Assembly (NCBI RefSeq): GCF_041080865.1
Contig: NZ_CP160906.1
Span: forward strand, 3,123,629-3,187,628
Origin: Psychromonas sp. MME1
Lineage (GTDB): Bacteria; Pseudomonadota; Gammaproteobacteria; Enterobacterales; Psychromonadaceae
Direction: 5' to 3'
DNA length: 64,000 bases
Shown here: piece after piece, positions 52,462 to 61,477 of the stretch
How the letters are laid out: each line of letters starts with the position of its first letter
How positions within the stretch are numbered: position 1 is the stretch's first letter
The notes under the pieces: generated by a model
Seen by the model: the letters and a program-made list of their open reading frames with translations, nothing else
What the model was told of the DNA's origin: nothing
The model's database searches: none
Program-made: the position numbers and the translations under genes

Positions 52462-53922
52462 ATGAATTATCCGGATATGAGATCCGCTGTTTATTCTTCT
52501 CAAACATCATATGTTCGAGAAAATTTAAAGTCTGACATTGTGCACATTGGGTTTGGTGCATTTCATCGTGGGCATCAAGCTGTTTACAATGATTTAACGA
52601 ACGATATATCAGATACTCAATGGGGTATCTGTGAAATTAATATGTTTGGTCCTGCGGATCTTATTGATGATTTAAAAGCCCAAAATAACCTATTTAGTGT
52701 TGTCGAAAAATCTGCAACAGAAACTCATACGCGTTTAGTAAGAACCGTTTCAGAAGCGATTCATACGCCCGTTGACGGTATTAATGCTGCGATAGAAAAA
52801 ATGTGTGAAGCGCAAGTGAAAATCGTTTCTTTGACTATCACAGAGAAGGGCTATTGTGTTGATCCTCAAGCGGGTACTTTAGACTTTACGAATTCACTTA
52901 TCGTACATGATTTAGAAAACAGTAATGCGCCTCAATCTGCTATTGGTTTGATTACTGAAGCTTTACGTATCCGTAAGGAGCAAGGTTTAGCGCCATTTAG
53001 TGTCCTCTCTTGCGATAATATTCCTGAAAACGGTCATTTAACTAAAAATGCAGTATTAGCGTTTGCATCAGCGGTTGATAAATCACTGGGTGCATGGATT
53101 GAGGAAAACGTTAGTTTTCCTAGTACCATGGTGGATCGTATCGTACCTGCTATGACGCCAGACCAATTCGAAGTTATTCAAAAAGAAACAAATTATCTCG
53201 ATCCTTGTGGTGTTGTGACTGAAGATTTCCGTCAATGGGTTATCGAAGATAATTTTGTTGCAGGTCGCCCAGATTGGGACAAAGCTGGTGCAATGTTTGT
53301 TGCTGATGTATTGCCCTATGAAGAGATGAAACTGCGTATGTTAAATGGTAGTCACTCATTCTTAGCTTATAACGGCAGCCTTGCTGGTTATGAGTTCATC
53401 TATCAATGTATGGAAGATGAAGCTCTAAAAGCTACAACACTGCGCCTGATGCTAGAAGAGCAAGCAAAATCGTTGAGCCCTAGCTTAAATGTTGACCTGC
53501 CTGAGTATGCCAACTTATTAATTGCCCGTTTTAGTAATACCAATATTAAACATAAAACTGGACAAATCGCGATGGACGGTTCTCAAAAACTGCCTCAGCG
53601 TGCTGTTGATCCGTTTATTGAACTACAAAAACGTCAGATCAAATCTGCATGTTTACCTGTATTAGTCGCGGGTTGGATGCATTACGTCATTAAGCTAATC
53701 CAGAAGGGTGAAACACTAGTTGATCCTATGGCTGAGACGTTTATAGAGATCGTTGTAGCTGATACTGACTTACAAACTAAATGCAATGCACTTTTTGCTA
53801 TTGAAAAAATCTTTGGCAAGCATGCAAAAAATTCACTGTTTGCTGAGCAGGTAACAACAGCATTCAATGCCATAACAGAGCAAGGAATTGAATCAGTGAT
53901 CAATTCTTTAGCAACCAAATAG
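52462..53922 (+). CDS. Mannitol-dehydrogenase-family oxidoreductase (UxuB/UxaB-like)
   Basis: A 486-aa NAD-dependent polyol/sugar-acid oxidoreductase. The Rossmann start is IVHIGFGAFHRGHQAVYND. Family motifs are SLTITEKGYCVDP, VLSCDNIPENGHLTKNAV, FPSTMVDRIVPAMTP, and the catalytic MLNGSHSFLAYNGSLAGY (with active-site Lys/Asn/His in KLRMLNGSHS). UxuB- and UxaB-type members reduce the C5 keto group of fructuronate and tagaturonate. It is first in a plus-strand operon with an LgoD-like and an Ldh2-like dehydrogenase. By analogy it is the best candidate for reducing 2,5-diketo-3-deoxygalactonate to KDG. Substrate inferred. Confidence 0.88.
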   Translation: MNYPDMRSAVYSSQTSYVRENLKSDIVHIGFGAFHRGHQAVYNDLTNDISDTQWGICEINMFGPADLIDDLKAQNNLFSVVEKSATETHTRLVRTVSEAIHTPVDGINAAIEKMCEAQVKIVSLTITEKGYCVDPQAGTLDFTNSLIVHDLENSNAPQSAIGLITEALRIRKEQGLAPFSVLSCDNIPENGHLTKNAVLAFASAVDKSLGAWIEENVSFPSTMVDRIVPAMTPDQFEVIQKETNYLDPCGVVTEDFRQWVIEDNFVAGRPDWDKAGAMFVADVLPYEEMKLRMLNGSHSFLAYNGSLAGYEFIYQCMEDEALKATTLRLMLEEQAKSLSPSLNVDLPEYANLLIARFSNTNIKHKTGQIAMDGSQKLPQRAVDPFIELQKRQIKSACLPVLVAGWMHYVIKLIQKGETLVDPMAETFIEIVVADTDLQTKCNALFAIEKIFGKHAKNSLFAEQVTTAFNAITEQGIESVINSLATK

Positions 53923-53936
53923 AAGGCTTACTTAAT

Positions 53937-54959
53937 ATGAAAACACTTATTTGTCATGAACCGAACTCGATTGAATACATTGAACGTGAAATGCCTTCAA
54001 TTGAAGCAAACGAAGTACTTTTAAAAACCCGTGCCGTAGGTATTTGTGGAACAGATATTCACGCTTATGCAGGTCGTCAACCATTCTTTTCATACCCTCG
54101 CGTACTAGGTCATGAAATTGCAGGTGAAGTGGTTGAGTTAGGTAGCGCAGTTACCTCAATTACTAAGGGCAAACGTTATTCAGTTATTCCTTGTATCCCA
54201 TGTGGTAAATGTAGTGCATGTAAAGATGGCAAAACAAACTGCTGTGAGAATGTTTCTCTATATGGTGTACACCAAGATGGTGGTTTTTCTGAATACTTAG
54301 CGGTACTAGAAGATAACTTAGTTTTGTTACCGGAGTCAGTTTCTGATTCTCAAGGAGCATTAGTTGAATGTTTTGCTATCAGTGCACATGCCGTGCGTCG
54401 TGCTGAAATTAAATCTACGAATAACGTGCTTGTTGTTGGTTCTGGTCCAATTGGCTTAGCTGCTGCTGCGATTGCTAAAGCGGAAGGGGCGACGGTTGCG
54501 GTTGCTGATGTAACTGATTCTCGTCGTGAACATGTTGAAAAAGCACTTGGTATTCCTGCTTTAAACCCGTTAGAAGATTCTTATGTTGCTGATCTTCGTG
54601 CTGCATTTGGCGGTGAGTTACCGTGTGTTGTAATGGATGCAACGGGTAATAAAGGTTCAATGAGCCGTGCTGTTGAATTGATTCGTCATGGTGGTAAATT
54701 GGTATTCATCGGTTTATACATTGGTGATTTGGTTATTGATGATCCGACATTCCATAAGAAAGAGACCACTCTATTAAGTAGCCGCAATGCAACGCGCCAA
54801 GATTTTGAACGTGTTATTGAATTGATGGCTTCTGGTGATATAAGTGAAGCGATCATGAAAAATAAAGACTATGACTTTGACACCTTTGGTCTCACTTACA
54901 AAGAAGATGTTGTCGAAAACCTTTCGCTGGTAAAAGGCGTTATCAACTTTAATTCTTAA
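53937..54959 (+). CDS. Zinc-type dehydrogenase, LgoD-like (C5 of sugar acid)
   Basis: A 340-aa medium-chain alcohol dehydrogenase, very like L-galactonate 5-dehydrogenase LgoD of E. coli. Catalytic Zn ligands are in VGICGTDIHAYAGRQPFFSYPRVLGHEIAGE. The structural Zn site is CIPCGKCSACKDGKTNCC. GVHQDGGFSEYL and VGSGPIGLAAAAIAKAEGA give the Rossmann site. LgoD oxidises C5 of L-galactonate to tagaturonate, and 2-keto-3-deoxy-L-galactonate has the same C5 configuration, so oxidation to the 2,5-diketo acid is a strong inference. The gap to the upstream gene is 14 bp and to the next gene 10 bp. Confidence 0.9.
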   Translation: MKTLICHEPNSIEYIEREMPSIEANEVLLKTRAVGICGTDIHAYAGRQPFFSYPRVLGHEIAGEVVELGSAVTSITKGKRYSVIPCIPCGKCSACKDGKTNCCENVSLYGVHQDGGFSEYLAVLEDNLVLLPESVSDSQGALVECFAISAHAVRRAEIKSTNNVLVVGSGPIGLAAAAIAKAEGATVAVADVTDSRREHVEKALGIPALNPLEDSYVADLRAAFGGELPCVVMDATGNKGSMSRAVELIRHGGKLVFIGLYIGDLVIDDPTFHKKETTLLSSRNATRQDFERVIELMASGDISEAIMKNKDYDFDTFGLTYKEDVVENLSLVKGVINFNS

Positions 54960-54969
54960 GGATAAATTC

Positions 54970-55977
54970 ATGTCGACTCAATTAGTAAAAGAAGAAAAAC
55001 TACGCGAACTTTCGTTAGCTAAACTATTGGCTGCTGGACTTGATGAAGCAACCGCTGCTGAAGTTGTTGATGTATTAGTTCACGCTGATTTAACAGGTGT
55101 GCATTCTCATGGGGTTATGCGTGTAGAGCATTACTGTCATCGTCTTGCGATGGGCGGATTAAATAAAGAAGCTAAATTTTCAATCGAACAAATATCACCT
55201 TCTGTTGCTGTACTTGATTCAGATGATGGTATGGGGCATTCAGGTCTTATTGCTGCAACCAAACACGGCATTAAAATGGCTGCTGAGACAGGTTTAGGCT
55301 TTGTGAGTGTTAAAAACACTTCGCACTGTGGTGCGTTATCTTACTTTATGGAGCAAGCTACAAGTGAAGGTATGATTGCGATAGCAATGACGCAGACAGA
55401 TACTTGTGTTGCACCATATGGTGGCGCTGAACGCTTTTTAGGGACTAATCCAATTGCATTTGGTTTCCCAGTTAAAGATTCTCACCCGATGATTGTCGAT
55501 ATGGCAACAAGTGCCACTGCATTTGGTAAATTACTTCATGCTAAAGAAACTGGGCAACAAATTGGAGAAGGCCTTGCGATTGATAAAGATGGCAATGGCA
55601 CAACGGATCCACACAAAGTTGAGAACTTATTAACGTTCGGTGGCCATAAAGGATCAGGCCTCGCACTCTCTATTGATGCGTTAACAGGCGGATTGATGGG
55701 GGCTAACATGAGTAACCATATTAACCGTATGTATGGTGATTATGAGAAAATGCGTAAATTAGCAAGTCTTGTTATTGTTATCAGCCCTGAAAAATTAGGT
55801 AACCCACTATTCTCTTTTGCAATTGGTGCAATGATCAATGAATTACGTGCGGTAAAACCTGTTCCTGGTGTAGATAAAGTGATGGCGCCAAATGATCCAC
55901 AAGTAGCGTATAAAGCTAAATGCTTGGTCGAAGGTATCCCTGTTGCTGATGGTGTTTACGAGTATTTAATGAGTTAA
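54970..55977 (+). CDS. Ldh2/malate-lactate-type dehydrogenase
   Basis: A 335-aa NAD(P)-dependent oxidoreductase of the Ldh2 (YlbC/AllD/DlgD) family. Visible segments are VHADLTGVHSHGVMRVEHYC with a catalytic His, SDDGMGHSGL, FVSVKNTSHCGALSYF, FLGTNPIAFGFP, DMATSATAFGK, and GHKGSGLALSIDALTGGLMG. Family members reduce 2-keto acids such as 2,3-diketogulonate, or oxidise ureidoglycolate. As third gene of the dehydrogenase operon it could reduce a 2-keto-3-deoxy or diketo intermediate, perhaps as an overflow. I cannot fix the substrate. A strong terminator closes the operon. Confidence 0.85.
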   Translation: MSTQLVKEEKLRELSLAKLLAAGLDEATAAEVVDVLVHADLTGVHSHGVMRVEHYCHRLAMGGLNKEAKFSIEQISPSVAVLDSDDGMGHSGLIAATKHGIKMAAETGLGFVSVKNTSHCGALSYFMEQATSEGMIAIAMTQTDTCVAPYGGAERFLGTNPIAFGFPVKDSHPMIVDMATSATAFGKLLHAKETGQQIGEGLAIDKDGNGTTDPHKVENLLTFGGHKGSGLALSIDALTGGLMGANMSNHINRMYGDYEKMRKLASLVIVISPEKLGNPLFSFAIGAMINELRAVKPVPGVDKVMAPNDPQVAYKAKCLVEGIPVADGVYEYLMS

Positions 55978-55998
55978 TGTTTCATCCTGTTTTTTGAT

Positions 55999-56037
55999 AA
56001 AAAGCCCACTTTTAATGTAAATTAAAGTGGGCTTTTT
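55999..56037 (+). terminator. Terminator of the dehydrogenase operon
   Basis: AAAAAGCCCACTTT and AAAGTGGGCTTTTT pair (with one bulged T, loop rich in A/T) 22 bp after the stop. The symmetrical A/T runs make it bidirectional. Confidence 0.9.
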
Positions 56038-56087
56038 GGCTTTATTTAAGGCGTAAATTTTAGATTATGAGATGTATGAATGATTAA

Positions 56088-56099
56088 TTGGTTAACCTA
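56088..56099. promoter_or_regulatory. Putative FadR-type operator (TTGGTTAACCTA)
   Basis: TTGG-TTAA-CCTA matches seven of eight positions, and TGGTTAACC is a perfect dyad core. It is preceded by AA. It lies 87 bp upstream of the chemoreceptor gene at 56187, linking that gene to the agar regulon by inference. Confidence 0.6.
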
Positions 56100-56186
56100 T
56101 GTGGTATTGTTGTGGTTAAATTTAATGGTATTGGTTGGACTTTTTATTGTATTTAAGTCACTAAATATAGGTAAGGATATTTTTGA

Positions 56187-57983
56187 ATGAATGTATTACA
56201 GCAGCTGTCTTTTAAAGCTAAAATAATTTCAGTTATGATTATTCTGTTGCTCAGTTCAACAGCCGTTTCTTTTTTAAGTGCCCGCTATTTTATCGGTCAG
56301 GAGCTCGTTAATACCGATTTGAAACAGATTGAGTCACAAATTTTCCTCATCTCTAACCGCGTTGAAAGTGAACTTGCGTCTAATATAAAACTTGCTGATA
56401 GCATTCCACTAAACCTCGCAAATTTAGCACAAGTATTAGATATCAGTGGGTTTTATAGCGTAAGTAAAGTGGTATATGGTTCGGTTTTTACACCTGATCG
56501 TAACGTTGATTATATCGCAGGAGAGCCTCCTACTTTTGTTCAGTACACTGACGAAACACAGCAAAAATATTTAACACTTGCTAATAAAATTGAAGGAAGT
56601 AAAACTTATATTAGTGATGTCTATTACGAACAACAAAAGCCACTTATCTCGATTGCGAAAGCGTCAATAGACAGTACCGGTGGTGTTGATATTTTTATTG
56701 TTGATTTAACCTCTTTGATTGATGGCTTTAAACAGATTGAAACGGAAGGTAGTTTTTTAGAGTTGGTTGATAATTTAAACCAAGTTATCTATAGCAATAA
56801 AGAGGCAACTGATGTTATTAAGTTCGGTAGAGAGGTTGATATAGCGGGTAAAAAATGGCAAATAATTGGTTATATTGATAATAGCTATATCGAAAACCAT
56901 ACCGCGTCACTTAATAATAAAATTAGCATAGTAACACTTGGTTTTGGTTTATTTATCATGTGTTTGGGTTTGTTGATTATAATGTTTACCTACAGACCTA
57001 TTGTCGCTCTGCGTGAATTAATTGAAGATCTTGGGCAAGGGGATGCGGACCTAACGATGCGCCTTAATAGTAAAACCAATGACGATATTGGCAGAATATC
57101 AAAGGGAGTAAATAATTTTGTTGCACGCTTACAATCTATGATGCTAGAGGTGCGTGATTCAAGTCTGAAATCCACTCAGGAGATTGATGAACTTCAAGCA
57201 CAAACAACGGCGAATAAAGCGTTAACAAATAGCCATAATAAAGAGATAGAATTAGCTGTCACTGCAATCACAGAGATGAGTACGACCGCAAGTACCGTTG
57301 CTGCAAATGCAGATAATGCAGTTAAACAAACAGGCACAGCACTTAATGCGACAAAAAACAGCAAACAGATTGTGGAAGAGGCGGTCAATAGCGTTGATGA
57401 CTTGACTTCCGAGTTTGATAAAATGGCCGAGTCCATTAATGTGATGGTGACAGATGTTGACCAAATAGGCATCGTGCTTAACGTTATCGGTGCTATTGCA
57501 GAGCAAACCAACCTATTAGCATTAAATGCAGCGATTGAAGCGGCTCGTGCCGGTGAGCAAGGGCGAGGTTTCGCTGTTGTTGCGGATGAAGTTAGGGCGC
57601 TGGCTGCGCGGACGCAAAAAAGCACTGCTGAGATCACTGCGATGTTAAATCAGTTACAAAGTGGCAGTAGTAAAGTCGTTAATGCATTAGATGAAACACG
57701 TGCAAGATGCCTTAATACTTCATCTAATACTAACAAAATTCATGAGTCTTTGGATGTTGTCATTCAATCGGTTGCTACTATCTCTGAGCTTAACGAGCAG
57801 ATATCACAATCGGCAAATGAGCAACGTGAAGTAAGTGGGGAAATTGATCAGAATATGTCTGTTATGCAGGATATGGTTTTACGCTTAGATAATGATAGTG
57901 AGTCAGCGGTTGGTAAGATGAGACACCTATCTGAAACTAATGACGCATTAGGTAAACTCGTTAACCAATTTAAATTACAATAA
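56187..57983 (+). CDS. Chemoreceptor (methyl-accepting protein), dCache-like sensor
   Basis: A 598-aa membrane receptor. The first span is about residues 12-33 ([23 protein letters not shown]), followed by a periplasmic domain of about 210 residues that resembles a dCache sensor. The second span (about 247-270, [24 protein letters not shown]) leads to a HAMP domain (LREL... [14 protein letters not shown]). The cytoplasmic signalling tip is [50 protein letters not shown]. It signals to CheA/CheW to bias swimming. Its location beside the dehydrogenase operon and a TTGG-N4-CC box suggest it senses an agar-derived sugar, and this is inference. AAGGA precedes the ATG. Confidence 0.92.
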   Translation: MNVLQQLSFKAKIISVMIILLLSSTAVSFLSARYFIGQELVNTDLKQIESQIFLISNRVESELASNIKLADSIPLNLANLAQVLDISGFYSVSKVVYGSVFTPDRNVDYIAGEPPTFVQYTDETQQKYLTLANKIEGSKTYISDVYYEQQKPLISIAKASIDSTGGVDIFIVDLTSLIDGFKQIETEGSFLELVDNLNQVIYSNKEATDVIKFGREVDIAGKKWQIIGYIDNSYIENHTASLNNKISIVTLGFGLFIMCLGLLIIMFTYRPIVALRELIEDLGQGDADLTMRLNSKTNDDIGRISKGVNNFVARLQSMMLEVRDSSLKSTQEIDELQAQTTANKALTNSHNKEIELAVTAITEMSTTASTVAANADNAVKQTGTALNATKNSKQIVEEAVNSVDDLTSEFDKMAESINVMVTDVDQIGIVLNVIGAIAEQTNLLALNAAIEAARAGEQGRGFAVVADEVRALAARTQKSTAEITAMLNQLQSGSSKVVNALDETRARCLNTSSNTNKIHESLDVVIQSVATISELNEQISQSANEQREVSGEIDQNMSVMQDMVLRLDNDSESAVGKMRHLSETNDALGKLVNQFKLQ

Positions 57984-58281
57984 TAGTTTTATTAACTAGA
58001 GATCTGGTTAATGAAGCATCAAATTATTACTTTTCACAGCGCCTGAGGTTCACTGCCCACAGGCAGTTCAGATATGCTGATATAGGTTGGTGGAATGGCA
58101 CATCTTTGTGTCTCATCCTGTTCAGCATCCTTGCCTCTCGCTCGTGGTGATTGCTGTTGTAAGACGCGTCCAAATTGATACGAGAGGGGTATGGCTCACA
58201 GTAATTTTGCTACCTGTTAGTGCTTCTACAATAACTGTATTACCATCAGCCCGTTGGTATTTTTAGGACTTGGGCAACGAA
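57984..58281. other. Intergenic region, weak hairpin
   Basis: CCTCTCG (58134-58140) pairs with CGAGAGG (58181-58187) across a 40-nt loop in the leader of the diguanylate cyclase. I do not recognise a riboswitch, and no gene is supported. Confidence 0.35.
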
Positions 58282-59592
58282 ATGGATATCTCTAAAATTA
58301 ATTATCGTATAATTGAACGATTCTATTTTTCTATGGCGGTCATTTCTGCCGTGTTAATTATGTGGCAGTACTGGGGAATGAACCACAGGGTCAATATCTA
58401 TCCAAGTCCTGCCGCTAAAATAGCGACAGGAGGCGACCATATAAATGGTGGACGGTCAGAAAGTGCTATATTAGTCGCTGAAAATATCATAAAGCAGCAT
58501 TGTCAAATAACGCCTTCTAATACTTTTGCATTTTGTAGTTTAGATATTTCCATTGGAGCTGATCCTAACCATGGTATTGATCTTAGCCAGTTTGACCATT
58601 TGTCGCTTTTGATTGACCATCAATCTAGTGAGCAAGATACCTTGTTAATTTACTTAGAAAATAGCGAGTTTAATGGAAACGATTCGACTATTTCTCGTAT
58701 AAAGAGCAACATGCAGGTTATTTTACCTTCGTCATCTAAGCAGCTTTATAACTTACCTTTGCAGAGCTTTTTTGTTCCATCGTGGTGGATTCTACAAAAT
58801 AAAGTCACCGGGGTGGATGCCCAAAGCAATTTACGTAATGTGACAGGATTCAGAATAACAACGGGTGATAGCACGCTAAGTCGTAGTATTGATATTACGT
58901 TATACAAAGCGCAATTTGTCGGTAAATGGATTAGTAGTTACACCTTGTATTTGGGCTTGCTGATCTGTTGGATAACCATGATTTTTATTCATGCCACTTA
59001 TCGGCTTTACCAATTAAATAAAAATTTAACTTTAAAGCGGCTGCAGACTAAAGAGTTGACGCAGATTAATAAATTATTACGTATCGAAAAAAATAAATTT
59101 GAAACGTTATCGAAAACAGATCTGTTAACGGGGATCGCTAATCGAGCCGGTACGCGTGACCTTTTACAAAAATTGCAAAATTCATCGGAGGATAATTGTT
59201 CGTTAATCCTATTTGACATTGACCATTTTAAACAAATAAATGATAACTATGGTCATAAAGTTGGTGATGACGTTTTACGTAATTTAGCGCAGTTAATTAA
59301 AAACACGATTAGAGAAAGCGACCATTTTGCGCGCTGGGGTGGTGAAGAGTTTTTGATTTTATGCCCTAATACAACAATTCATAATGCCGTTGCTATTGCC
59401 AACCATTTATGTAAAAAGGTGAGTGAGGCGAACCTGATTAAAGAACAACCCGTTACTTGTAGTTTTGGTGTTGCTGAATCTCAACTGAAACAATCGCATA
59501 GTATTATTGCCCTGTTTGAATCGGCTGATTTGGCTATGTATAAAGCCAAAGAGAGTGGACGTAATCGGGTTGTAATGCAGCATGAGATTTAA
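58282..59592 (+). CDS. Diguanylate cyclase with periplasmic beta-sandwich sensor
   Basis: ATG 58282 starts a protein of about 436 aa, although a TTG at 58270 is open. An N-terminal span (about residues 14-32) is followed by a periplasmic beta-sandwich (about 60-215) with GIDLSQFDHLSLLIDHQ and LRNVTGFRIT... DITLYKAQFVG. This resembles the CBM-like modules of the GH50 enzymes in layout only. A second span (about 218-240) leads to a GGDEF domain with DIDHFKQINDNYGHKVGDDVL and the active-site RWGGEEF. The product-inhibition I-site RxxD is present as RESD five residues before GGEEF, so the enzyme is feedback-controlled. It makes cyclic di-GMP and would govern attachment versus swimming near polysaccharide. 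Confidence 0.9.
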   Translation: MDISKINYRIIERFYFSMAVISAVLIMWQYWGMNHRVNIYPSPAAKIATGGDHINGGRSESAILVAENIIKQHCQITPSNTFAFCSLDISIGADPNHGIDLSQFDHLSLLIDHQSSEQDTLLIYLENSEFNGNDSTISRIKSNMQVILPSSSKQLYNLPLQSFFVPSWWILQNKVTGVDAQSNLRNVTGFRITTGDSTLSRSIDITLYKAQFVGKWISSYTLYLGLLICWITMIFIHATYRLYQLNKNLTLKRLQTKELTQINKLLRIEKNKFETLSKTDLLTGIANRAGTRDLLQKLQNSSEDNCSLILFDIDHFKQINDNYGHKVGDDVLRNLAQLIKNTIRESDHFARWGGEEFLILCPNTTIHNAVAIANHLCKKVSEANLIKEQPVTCSFGVAESQLKQSHSIIALFESADLAMYKAKESGRNRVVMQHEI

Positions 59593-59664
59593 GCTAGTTT
59601 AAGGAAAGGTTGCGATACTTTTTTGCTTAGCTTAATTGTTACCATTAGGCGTTTATTTTTAGTT

Positions 59665-59827
59665 ATACCAACTCCGGTAAGTATGTGATCCAAATTTTGC
59701 GTAGGAAAAACAGCTTAATTCAAGGCGTAATTTGACGTAAATGGTTATTCCCTTTGCGAAAATTACAACGCAGCAGTAAGTTGTTTTAACCAGTAAAATA
59801 GATCAGCTATTTATCGGAATTGGTATT
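59665..59827 (+). repeat. Type-B MITE-like repeat
   Basis: About 163 bp bounded by TATACCAACTCCGGTAA and TCGGAATTGGTA (imperfect inverted ends). The interior shares AACGCAGC, GTTTTAACCAGTAAAATAGA and the GATCAGCTATTTAT end with the partial copy at 31777. Its general plan (TACCAA... ATTGGTA) matches the type-A repeats. Confidence 0.65.
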
Positions 59828-59875
59828 AGCAACTCTGTTTACGTTAATAAGTGTGCTTCAATTTTTATTTCATTC

Positions 59876-60010
59876 TATCTTCAATAGGTAAAGTCAGTAA
59901 AAAACGTGCCGAGATACTAGGCATAAAATAGAATTAGCGTATGCTACATCGATATGTTATCCCCCCCCCCGAAAAGAGGCTGACAATTACCTCCGGTTAC
60001 GCTTTAGTCT
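59876..60010 (+). repeat. Type-C repeat, copy 1, with C10 run
   Basis: Shares with 61478-61690 the blocks AAAGTCAG, CCGAGAT, GGCATAAAATAGAA, CTACAT-GATAT-TTAT, GACAATTACCTC and GTTACGC-TT. A run of ten C lies at 59961-59970, unusual in this AT-rich DNA. It stands before the CorC-type gene. No gene is supported in 59593-60160. Confidence 0.6.
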
Positions 60011-60160
60011 GGTCTGTGAGTGAGCAGCTGACAAAGCATCTGGAGATATAATGCGCTCGCTTTTAGGGGAAAAATAGGGCAAATCTGTTTTCTGCCGTAT
60101 TTTATTGATCTTAGTGAAGTATTCAAAGAAGCACTTGAACGTTATAACAGGGTAAAAAAA

Positions 60161-61438
60161 ATGAGTGATATATTAAGTATTGGTTTACTGATCATTGCCG
60201 GCGCGCTGTTTGCCATGTCTGAGATCGCAATATCAGCATCCAGAAAAATTAAACTAAGGGTGATGGCTGAAGAGGGTAATCTTAAAGCGTTAGAGGTGAT
60301 TAAACTGCAGCAGCAGCCGGGTAATTTTTTTGCCATGATTCAAATTGCCTTGAATGCGACCTCTATTCTTGGTGGTATTGTCGGTGAGCAGGCATTGACG
60401 CCATATACCCGCGAATTGATTAGTTTTTTTTATGACGGTGCCTTACTCGATAAAATTAGTTTTTTGCTTTCATTTCTCTGCCTGACATCTTTGTTTATTC
60501 TATTTGCTGACCTGCTGCCGAAACGGTTAGCGATTATTATGCCGGAAACCGTGGCGTTGCGGGTTATATCAATCATGCATTGGATCACTTTTTTATTAAT
60601 GCCGGCGGTTTTTCTCTTTAATGGTTTAACTAATATTATTTTACGTATTTTTAATGTACCAACGGAGCGTAGTGAGCTCGTCACGACTGAAGATATTGTT
60701 GCGATGATGGATGCGGGCGCAGAGGATGGTAGTCTGCAAAAGCAGGAGTACCAATTGATTGGTAATGTGTTTGATTTAGAGTCACGGACTATCGCTAGCG
60801 CGATGACGCCGCGAGACCAAATTATTTATTTTGATTTGGATGATAGTAGTAGTGATATTAGCCAAAAAATTATTGACCATCCACATAATGACTTTTTGGT
60901 TTGTGATGGCAGTTTGGATAAAATTCAGGGGAGCATTGAGTCTAAAGAGATATTACGTTTGGTGCTAAAGGGGGAGTTGGCGCAGATTAATCCAACCCAA
61001 GTTGATAAGGATCTATTTTACCTACCTGAAACATTGACGCTTTCTGAAGCGCTCAATGCATTTAAAATTGCAACGCAGCCCTTTGCAGTGATCGTTAATG
61101 AGTATGCGACAGTGGTTGGCATTGTGACGGTCAAAGACTTGTTGAGCAGCTTTATGGGGGAATTGATCACTCCTCAGGATGAAGAGCAGATTGTGCAAAG
61201 GGATGCTGATTCTTGGCTTATTGAGGGACTAACGCCAATTAACGATGTCATGCGCAGTTTGGATATTGAGGATTTTCCTGATCGTAATCAATACGAAACC
61301 ATTGCCGGTTTTATGATTTATCAGCTAAAACGGTTACCCAAACGAACCGATAATTTTATTTATCAGGGCTATAAGTTTGAAGTGTTAGACCTTGAGGGGG
61401 TGCGTGTGGAGCAGGTTTTGGTGACGCGATTGGGATGA
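60161..61438 (+). CDS. CorC/YtfL-family membrane protein (DUF21 plus CBS)
   Basis: A 425-aa inner-membrane protein. The N-terminal DUF21 (CNNM) domain (about 1-185) has four membrane segments, including ILSIGLLIIAGALFAMSEIAISASRKI, the hallmark start. A paired CBS domain (about 200-330; AMTPRDQIIYFDLDD... HNDFLVCDGSLDKIQG... VIVNEYATVVGIVTVKDLL) and a C-terminal CorC_HlyC domain (DSWLIEGLTPINDVMRSLDIEDFP) follow. The family is linked to divalent-cation or polyamine export and pH tolerance. There is no direct tie to the agar locus. The upstream ribosome site is weak (AACAGGGTAAAAAAA). Confidence 0.9.
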   Translation: MSDILSIGLLIIAGALFAMSEIAISASRKIKLRVMAEEGNLKALEVIKLQQQPGNFFAMIQIALNATSILGGIVGEQALTPYTRELISFFYDGALLDKISFLLSFLCLTSLFILFADLLPKRLAIIMPETVALRVISIMHWITFLLMPAVFLFNGLTNIILRIFNVPTERSELVTTEDIVAMMDAGAEDGSLQKQEYQLIGNVFDLESRTIASAMTPRDQIIYFDLDDSSSDISQKIIDHPHNDFLVCDGSLDKIQGSIESKEILRLVLKGELAQINPTQVDKDLFYLPETLTLSEALNAFKIATQPFAVIVNEYATVVGIVTVKDLLSSFMGELITPQDEEQIVQRDADSWLIEGLTPINDVMRSLDIEDFPDRNQYETIAGFMIYQLKRLPKRTDNFIYQGYKFEVLDLEGVRVEQVLVTRLG

Positions 61439-61477
61439 TTTTGTGGGTTTACATCATCGCTGGCGACGTTGTAACCC

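Noticed and set aside
57194-57637. 147-aa minus-strand open frame
   Set aside because: Shadow of the conserved chemoreceptor signalling domain.
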